NCBI GenBank assembly: GCA_963971425.1
Contig: OZ020526.1
Span: 1,206,180 to 1,270,179, forward strand
DNA length: 64,000 bases
Direction: 5' to 3'
Source: Bryoerythrophyllum caledonicum
Lineage: Eukaryota; Streptophyta; Bryopsida; Pottiales; Pottiaceae
The notes under the pieces were generated by a model. It was not told where the DNA came from. It saw only the letters and a program-made list of their open reading frames with translations, and did not search any database. Position numbers and translations under genes: made by a program. Shown here piece after piece: positions 56,403 to 64,000 of the stretch (position 1 is the stretch's first letter; each line of letters begins with the position of its first letter).

Positions 56403-57982
56403 ATGGCAGGAGAAGGAAGTAGGTCGATGGAGAAGCACCCAATATTTATGGACTTGAATGATGTTGATGAGACGGTTCTTCCGTCCACCAACACGGAGTT
56501 GACTTCGGGATCATTGAATCCGTCGTCATCGAGCGGGAAGAGGCGGAAGAAGTCACCAAATCCGGACATGGCCCCGCACGAATACATGGTTGAATGTAGA
56601 GGGATTGCCGTTGAGTTTTACAACCGCCGAACAAGACAGGCATTGATAAGGAGCTATCTGAACCACAACGAAGAGGGATACCACAAGTTGACGGTTGACA
56701 TGCGACACGAATTAATGTCAAACCTTGATAAATCTGAGAAATTTAATAATTTCTCAGATTATTGGTTGCATTCGAAGTGGTTGGACACACAAGTGACTGC
56801 ACTGACCACCAATATCGTTGCGAACTGGTGTTACGTCACGGGGAAGAAGGAGGATGGAAGCGACTGGATCCTGGAGGAGCACGCACTAGTGGCAAAGATG
56901 AGGATGATCCAGGGCTTCGTTTAACAGTACTCTTCTTCCCGTAAGAAGAAACTAGCTCCTTGGAAAGCGACTATTGAGGAGCAAATTTTGGCTCACTGCG
57001 TTGGTGGAACTTTCAAGTGGCTTGAAAGTTGCGCCAAGGTAATTTCAATGCCAGGACAAAAAGCAGTGGGTGGCTATGGGGCTGTACGGAAGGTGATGAT
57101 AACCAAATTGGAAAACATTCCAAGTTGGATTTACTTCGCCGGAAAGACTCTGACGAACACCAACGAGAGGGAGAAGCGCCGAAACATCATCAACGAGGTA
57201 GGAGGGTGTCCGATAGTACATCCAGGGATCATTAGACTTGCGTACATCCACCCAAAAACTATGGAAGGGTACACGCTCTGGTGGAATGGGGGATCTCTCC
57301 AGAGCTTTTGGTCCAAGTTTGATTCGAAAGTGGACGAAGCATTGCCATTTGAACGGATTGAGATGCATCCGAATACCGGGTTGTCGATCTAGGAGCTTTG
57401 GTGGGTAAAAACTTACTGCCAAAATCGAGTGAACCTCGTGCTATCGTTGCTTGTCATTGTGGGGAAATGCCACGACGCGAATTATATACACAATGACATC
57501 TCTCCATTGAATGTTTTGCTCCACTTTGATGAGTAAAACCCGATACATTGTACATTGGAATTTTCGATTGGGGGCTTTCTAGTCGGGTTGTGAAGAATGA
57601 GCCATCAAGGTATGGTTATCAATTCAAGGAGGAGCTTCAACAAGAGAGAGAGCGGCGACGGTTTGTGGCACGAGAATTGTTCTATGTTTTTGGGCCGCGG
57701 GACTCCACCAACTCGCTTGAAGTCATGCAACGGTCACACCTCTACTCTAAGGCAGCAGATGCATTGGCGGTGGGTTGGATTTGTGAGAAAATTTGGAAAG
57801 AAGATTGGGACACTTCGTATTTCACCAGCAAAAACACGGAGCAATATGTAAACCTGAAGCTAAAATTTACAGCGTTGCAAAAACAACTGCTTGAAGAACG
57901 GTCTTCTGTACCAGATGTTTTAGACACATTAATGAAACCCCCCCACAACTGGACTATGCCTCTATGTTGTTACCGACAATAG
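56403..57982 (+). pseudogene. Divergent protein-kinase-like cargo gene, decayed
   Basis: A plus-strand frame from ATG 56403. The N-terminal 170 residues are not recognised. Near 57480-57530 it reads ANYIHNDISPLNVLLHFD, which fits a kinase catalytic loop with HND for HRD and the following N. Just after, YIGIFDWGLSSR fits the magnesium loop with DWG for DFG. A glycine-rich ATP loop is not evident, so it may be a pseudokinase or a remote kinase-like fold. In-frame stops lie at about 56922 (TAA) and 57390 (TAG), with a stop plus frameshift near 57535. The last part (57548-57982) is open and helical. It ends at the point where the nested derivative rejoins the large element. Confidence 0.5.
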
Positions 57983-58681
57983 TTTTTTGTTAATTAGCTG
58001 CATTAGTTTCACATGTGGTGGTTAAATATGCAATACGGCATCTTCGTAGAAGAATATGTGTACTTGGCAATTGCCATACGTTATATTTTAATCAATATTG
58101 GATATGTCCAAATCTTAAATTCTAAATCCGACATTTGCATTTGTTCAAGCACAAATAACAATTGATACACTATTGATACACTAAATGTGCACAAGTGAAA
58201 GAAATAAATTTATTATTTCTACAAAAAATGATACATAGTGTAGTAAATGGCATTTAGTGTCCGATTATGTCACTACACTAAGTGCCTCATTTGCAATTGG
58301 TGTATGGGTTCACATTTAGTGTATACTACAATAAACATAAATTTTAGTTTACCAACATAGTGTCAATAGTTAAACACTATTAACTAACGCATGAAGGGGC
58401 GGAGACATCCCCGCCCCTTTATGGGCAGGGGCGGGGACGTCCGCACCCCACCTCCCTCTTGCCATTAGTCCCGATCCTTCTCAAACTTGACCCTCTCCTA
58501 CGTGACAACTATGTGGTGCCAACATGGCTGCCACGTTGCCTGTTTTTTACCTAGCGGGTAAGTCAATCCTCAGTTGGCTATATCGGACGGGCGAGAGCTC
58601 TACCGGACGGGCGAGAGCTCTACCGGACGGGCGAATCGGACGGACGGGTGTACCGGACGTCTGTCCAGTATGACAACCCTG

Positions 58682-59710
58682 ATGTCAAGTATAATGCAGA
58701 ACGGCCTCCCGTTCTTCTTGACAAATTCCGTGTCACCAACTTTCTTCGTGTCGATGTACTCTTTCCACGCCTCGTACCGGTGGTTGCCATCGTAGATGTA
58801 CATCTTCCCACTCAGATGCTTCAGGTCTTCGTCGTCAGCCAACTCGGATTCAAATTCTTTGTTCATGGTTTTCCAGTCTGAGGACCAGGAATTCGAAATC
58901 GCATTATCAACAGGCCGCTCAATTCCCTCCTTGCCAGTCACCGCAAGGTAGAAAGAGGTGTCACCATCTCGATAACCATGAGCAAACCCGGCCATCATCT
59001 TCTGCTTCTCGATTTTGTGGATTTTTCAAAGCTCTTGCATTGGTATCATGCGGCACAAAGGAATTCGAATATGTGAGAATTTACCCATCGGGAGACGCCA
59101 CATTAGGTTGATCGCCACAAATGCATCACGGTGATACACGACGTCAATTCGCTCCGTCACTTCCTCGATCCGGATCCTAGCCAAGGTCGTCGTCAAGGTC
59201 TGGCGTAGCCTCCTTCTCCCTCTTCTTGCTCTTGCGTTTGCCCTTCCTCCTCGACCTTCTCTCGGCATCGTTGTCCTTGCTTGAGTCGGATAAGCCCAGC
59301 TCGACAAGGGCCTCGCCGGCAGCGACTGCATCGCTCCCCCCTTCCGCTTCACTCCCTGCTTTCTCCTCGCTCTCCACCTCCTCTTCTATCCTGTCGATAT
59401 CGTCATCTTCGTCGCTCTCTTCTACTTTGCCTTTATCTGAATCATCACCCCCCTCGCCGGCCTCGTGCTCTTCTTCGCCCCCACTTTCGGTCACCGTGTT
59501 TAAAACATCTTCCTCCAATTCGTTAACGCCTCCAGGTCCGGCCTCGTCTCCTTCGCCCTTGTCTCGGACTTCTTCATCGTCGAGCAAGGCCATCGCCAAA
59601 CCCTCGACCTCCACACCGACTTCACGCACGTCCTCTCCACGGACATGCACCTTGTTGCGGCCTCTAGCCGTTCACAATACCGGATCGCCAGGAGCTTCCT
59701 CTTCATCCAT
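58682..59710 (-). pseudogene. 5' half of the ParB-methyltransferase gene
   Basis: Starts at ATG 59710 (MDEEEAPGDPVL, then a TGA). A strongly acidic region of about 110 residues follows (SDEDDDIDRIEEEVE), then a basic patch (RRSRRKGKRKSKKREKE). After a frame change near 59180 comes a ParB/sulfiredoxin-like domain: IRIPLCRMIPMQEL, a stop at 59026, then MAGFAHGYRDGDTSFYLAV and the hallmark MYIYDGNHRYEAWKEY, with FCIILDI at the break. The DGNHR box is the nucleotide-binding signature of the ParB-like fold. The exon is cut at 58682 by the 17.3-kb hAT. The reading frame resumes at 41353 across one copy of the 8-bp duplication (CIILDI, then TLNGYPRIL). Confidence 0.7.
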
Positions 59711-62065
59711 CTGCGATTCCTTCAATTCCGGTGTTAGCAACTTCTCGCACCCTCTTTACAAGAATTCTCCAAAACACCTCACAATACACAAACATTCAGC
59801 TCACTTCAAACCCTAAGCATTCTGTTTCTCCTAATCTTGTCTACAATTACCTGCATAGAACACTCCGGAGCCCCTTCCAATACAGAATTTCTCGGCATCG
59901 CTCTGAACTAGAACCAACACTATTGCCTAGAATATCTAACTCTAAATGTTGCACAAATGAAAGAAGATAAACTGTAGAGGTTGCTCTACTTATAACTTGG
60001 GTCGGGGTGAGCCATCAACCTTCGCCTTCACCCAACCCGTCCAATTCAAGAACTCATTATGACCACTACCCTTCCATCAACAATCCAATAATTATGGTCA
60101 CAATCCATCTCATCCACAAGCATCATTTCTTATGGTCTTGACGTACCATGGGAGAGCCGTCAGCATCAGCCGCCACTCAAGCCATCATTATCGTGTACAC
60201 ATAAAACTCATCATTTCGACTTCGCTCCCAAGTAAAGAAGTATACTTACCTTACCACTTCAAAATCAATTTCGGCCACTACCCAACTTGTCCTTAATCAT
60301 ACTTTACCACCTTCCTCACCTTACCATCATTTCTCTCATTACCAATCAACCTTCTTGTATTCCATCATACATCATAATTGTGCGCAACTAAAGCCGTCAA
60401 AGTCTAGTCCCCTCTCTTAATCAATAGGACTCTTTGCAATTCATCCAAGTCACCCTCTATCATGCTTTGTCTCATAAGAAAGCTTTCAATCATAAAATTC
60501 TGCGACGAAGTCAACATCGAATAGCACCATCATCTATCACTCTTTTTTCAAAAAACAACATCTAGCAACAAACTCACGGGACTCGTATGACCCTCCCAGG
60601 AGATACATTTTCAATCACCCTCCATGCTACAAGACAAGTGTGTACCTGCGTTTTTGAAACACACACATCTTCCATCGAAACTTGGACCTCTTGCTCCTTG
60701 TCAGCTGCTACTTTCCCTCTCCGCCTCGACGTTGTCACTACGTCCACCTTCGCAAACTCCGGACCTAATGTTCTAGTTGTACCCTCTATGCCCGCGTACC
60801 TCCGCATTCGCGACTCCTGTGACGTCTTCAATTAATTTGAGGTAGAGAATTGGGCCGCCCGTTTCCTTTTCTTTGGCATATGATCTAGTGGGCTTTCCTA
60901 CTCAACTCGTTCCTAGCATCAACTTAATAATGTAGACTTCGAAACTCTTGGCTTGCGATTTACTGCCTTTCTACTCGCTTCGTGTGGACATATCGTGCGC
61001 CCAATAGAACTTGCCCGCTTTTAAAAGCACAACGCTCTACACACTAGGATCGTCGTATTTACGTCAAGATGGCGGCGTCCAATATAAGTACTCTATTATG
61101 TGGTGATGTTAAAATTATTTGACACTTCTCAACAACTTTCATCCACCACTTTTAATATATAATCCAATTTGTGCACTATTTAGGCCATGCTTTGTTGCTC
61201 TACTCAAAATACATCTCATGCCATCTGCTAATTCTAAAACTTTACTCCCAGTTCTATAAAATTGATCGCCTTTGCTCCTAGCTCTTCAAGTATCTTTAGA
61301 AGCCACGTACTATAGTGGACTCCCTCGCAACTTTATTTCAAACTCCTGCTAATCTTTCATGCATGCGCCGTCCTCTCTACTCACTTCTTCTTGAATTTAG
61401 CTTGATAGGCCTGTGCACCAACTTCTGGTGAGCGCTCAAAGGGTCATAGTATGCTAAAGTGTACATGTTTGGGCAAAAACAAAGATATCAATATAAAACT
61501 GAAATTAAATATTTTTACATTTTGGTTGATTGGTGGAGGAAGTTAACAAGATACTTCATTTGGGCCTAATTTTTTAATTATTTAATCCCTTCTACAAGGG
61601 AATTTTTAGAAATGCTAAACTTTGGAGGAGGTACATTGTGACACTAAAAAAGTTTCAAATTTAAGTTTAGAGTTATTCTAAAGACAAATAAAATACTTGA
61701 AAATTAGGCCCACATGTAGAATCTTATTAGCTTCCTTCACCAATCAACAAAAGTGTTAAAAACTTTATTTTCTATTTTCTATTGAATTTTGCATTTTTAG
61801 TAATTTTGGTGAATAAAACCAAATATTGATTACAAATGGCGAATTGCTCTTGGATCCTAGGATCCATTAGTAATGTCAATCATTACACCATATTCAATGA
61901 TGTAATTTTCCTCACTAATGTACCCTTAAAATAATTTTGTTCTAAAAGTGTGACAGTGTGATGTCAAAAGTGGTACACCTTAGTGTGCTTATGCCCCGCA
62001 CTCGCTACAATAGGATTAATATGACCCACACTCACTTGGGTCGATCATAGTCGCCATCTTTTGCA
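59711..62065. other. Intergenic stretch, no gene recognised
   Basis: 59711-60570 may contain the promoter of the ParB-methyltransferase gene. A minus frame at 60574-60831 (85 codons) looks coding-like in composition but matches nothing I know. 60840-61500 is AT-rich without features. Confidence 0.4.
61506..61790. mobile_element. Foldback element with about 75-bp arms
   Basis: GGTTGATTGGTGGAGGAAG (61522) followed by a GGGCCTAATTTTT box (about 61562) is repeated inverted at about 61695-61770. The loop of about 110 bp is non-coding. No clear target duplication. Confidence 0.6.
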
Positions 62066-64000
62066 ATGGCATCCTCTTCCGATGCACCAGCCCTTGCCTT
62101 TGTTTCTCTTCGGGCTAGTGATAGTGGCATACCGCTCAATATTCGTGTAGATAACGATGGGCTCCCTTCCATGACTCCATTCATGTGAAGTTTGAGATTT
62201 GCACTTCTGTAGGACAGTATCTACGTCGAGGAAGAGGTTTATGACGACGTAACTTTGGAGCTTGTTCATACTATAGCTATGTAGTCTGTTGTGGTCGAGG
62301 GGTCGCCAAAATTGTCGAAGCTCAGACCAAGACACTATAGAGTCTACGATCTTGAGCATCTAAGGTTTCTACTAATTCCTACGTTCCTATGCCTCCCAGG
62401 TCATCATCATCTAGTATGCACACCCCGCTTCCACCTAGAGTAAGAGTTAATATTGAACCTGGGACAAAGAGCGTAATTTTGTTGTCATCGGATGACGAGT
62501 CTCCTTCTCCGAGGAATTGTCCGATCATGACAAATACCCTTGTGTCATGCCCTCCCTGAAATACCACTCCTGTGTCGTACGATCCTTCGTCTAACACCCC
62601 ATCGTCTTGCGCCCCAGTATCTCGTACGCCGATGTCATGTCCTCCTAAGCGTACCACGGACTCGACTGTTATGAGTGTTATTTCTTGCCTGAGAGAGTTG
62701 CAAACCCGACCATGTTGTAAGAATTCCTTGAAACAATTAGACTATAACACGATCCGCCGTGAGCAAGTTCCATACCTTCCTCACGAATTCAATGGCGATG
62801 TTATTTTTGAATTACCCCCTCCAGGCATTTCATCAACGTCTACTCAGGCGAAGAACATACATGGCATGGACAAAAGATACGATGGGCACATTTGGACGAA
62901 GACTATCACCACAAATATCACCAACGACGATGGCCTCAACTTCAGGACTTCCAAGTGCCTTGGACATCTTCGTTGCAGTAACGAGGATTGCGAGTACCTC
63001 CGCCAAAACCACCGGACAATGCCATTTAATGAAACGGAGTTCGAAGGCATTACGCAACATCCTTTGGCTCCGGGTCAGGTACCACCTTCAGGCTCAACAC
63101 TGGTTTGTAAAATTTGCCGCAAGCTCCCTTCGTGTCTTGCGCCGTGTCCTGCTATAGTTTACTACGTATCGAGTAAGCACAATATCACCCGTGCATGTAT
63201 TCACCTCGGGACACACAACAAGAGAACTCCTCTTGCCACCAAAAGTTCCATTGTTTTGGAAGCAAGCAAAGATCTTGTGGGGGATTTTTTATTGTGAGAA
63301 GAAGACGACCCTGAGCGAATCCTAAGTTTTGAAGAATTAGTTCTGATGCTTGATAAGTGCAAGGATATGGGATCACCTAGCATCCGAAATAAGGTGGTCT
63401 CCTTTCGATATTTGAAGCGGTACGGCGTATTGGACAGCATAACCAGACTTAGGGGAGTCGATAGCTGGGCCTTTGTTCAGAAAAAATGTTCCCTCGTCAT
63501 GGTGGACCACCATGACATGTCACGTGTATGATGCTACCTACTGTCGGGTTATGAGCATTGCCTGCTGCGACATGCAGTCTGAAGATGCCAAAGCTCAAAT
63601 GATATTCTGGAATAACCTTAGTGCTATAATGTCTCGACATGGTTTAACTTCACCTCAATTCAAAGGTTTTATGGCCGATAGTGCTCAGGCTAACTGGAAT
63701 GCCGTACGCATTTTGTATGGTAGCGGACATAAGGACGAACCGATGATAGATAGGGAGCGAACCTGCCTATTTCATTGAGCCCAATCGATGGTCAAGCACA
63801 ATGACAAATACATTATTCAGGGACCATTATGTGATCAACACAAGGCACTATGTCACCAGTATAGGATGGCCTGCACAATGGACGAGGCTGAAAAATTATA
63901 TCAAAGTATTCGAGAATGGTGGGCATCCTCTGGAGTTGTTTTCGAGTCCGAGTTCCAACATCTTGACCTTTGGTTAGCTTTTTGGCACTTTCGTCACCGG
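62066..64000 (+). pseudogene. MULE-type transposase with GCM/WRKY-like zinc finger, partial and decayed
   Basis: The likely start is ATG 62066 (MASSSDAPALAFVSLRASDS). A C/H-rich DNA-binding region at about 62850-63010 reads SKCLGHLRCSNEDCEYL and FNETEFEG, the pattern of GCM/WRKY-type fingers found with MULE transposases. From 63480 on, MVDHHD, FKGFMADSAQANWNAVR and the following CLFH, HKALC and IREWW segments look like a DDE catalytic domain with D at MADSAQ. In-frame TGA codons lie at 63295 and 63774, the latter in a CLFH(W)AQSM context where Trp is expected. There are one or two frameshifts near 63530 and upstream of 62570. The gene continues beyond the right edge. Confidence 0.6.

Larger units (their letters stand above)
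41354..58681. mobile_element. Giant (17.3 kb) hAT transposon with cargo-like genes
   Basis: The left end is CAGGGTTGTCATAACGGACG and the right end is the inverse of CAGGGTTGTCATACTGGACA; the first 13 bp match exactly. The flanking 8-bp target duplication, ATGTCAAG, is identical on both sides (41346-41353 and 58682-58689). CAGGG termini and 8-bp duplications are hAT hallmarks. Subterminal DNA at both ends is packed with CGGACGG words, probably transposase sites. Contents in order: a TTAA-family insertion, hAT transposase (-), a nested 3.8-kb derivative, 164-bp repeats, a partial paralogue ORF (-), a TTAA-family fragment, unknown ORF (-), RING protein (-) and kinase-like protein (+). Typical hATs are 3-5 kb. 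Even without the nested insertions this one is about 12 kb. Confidence 0.85.

Noticed and set aside
41354-58681. The 17.3-kb element as a Polinton or other large virus-like element
   Set aside because: Termini are about 13 bp with an 8-bp target duplication. The transposase is hAT/DUF659, and no polymerase, capsid or integrase of that kind is present.
37393-63800. In-frame TGA and TAG as reassigned or read-through codons
   Set aside because: The intact SDR gene ends with TAG, all three stops appear as premature stops, and they are confined to mobile or broken genes.

Overview
This window looks like nuclear DNA of a streptophyte, most likely a charophyte green alga such as Chara or a relative. 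That placement is an inference. It rests on spliced GT-AG host genes, plant-type telomere-like CCCTAAA repeats, plant-style SDR and F-box-like proteins, plant DNA transposon families, and a Ty3/Gypsy element carrying a DNA cytosine methyltransferase, an arrangement reported from charophytes. Most of the window is mobile or repetitive DNA. Only two host genes look intact: a tropinone-reductase-like short-chain dehydrogenase (14738-15975, +, four exons) and an ankyrin-repeat protein (17133-18891, -, four exons). They face each other.

Layout. 1-6480: minus-strand Ty3/Gypsy fossil with gag, zinc knuckles, protease, a DNMT3/DRM-like methyltransferase between protease and reverse transcriptase, RNase H and the start of integrase; it runs off the left edge. 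6481-10100: leader/LTR-like DNA with a GC-rich island holding fragments of a PP2A B56 subunit and a 20-kDa chaperonin. 13797-14382: foldback element. 14738-18891: the two host genes. 20300-28500: a transposon graveyard with a TTAA-flanked family (three copies here), a Mutator-like element with 9-bp target duplications, a TTA-flanked element and two copies of a short GC-rich TIR element. 29860-31385: degenerate tandem repeats. 33436-35051: F-box-like gene with a dense hairpin array in its intron.

37393-59710 is the most interesting part. A spliced minus-strand gene encodes an acidic N-terminus, a ParB/sulfiredoxin-like domain and a circularly permuted (beta-class) N6/N4 amino-methyltransferase-like domain. 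It resembles the ParB-methylase fusions of bacteria and phages. It is now a pseudogene split by a 17.3-kb hAT transposon (41354-58681) with matching 13-bp termini and an exact 8-bp target duplication (ATGTCAAG). This hAT is unusually large. It holds a DUF659/hAT transposase and cargo-like genes: a coiled-coil RING protein, a partial paralogue of it, an unknown ORF and a divergent kinase-like protein. It also holds a nested 3.8-kb deletion derivative of itself, two TTAA-family insertions, a 164-bp satellite and many GC-rich GACGTC palindromes.

62066-64000: the 5' part of a decayed MULE-type transposase with a GCM/WRKY-like zinc finger, running off the right edge. Many coding remnants outside the retroelement keep their frame but carry stop codons. 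This fits decay by C-to-T change at methylated cytosines.
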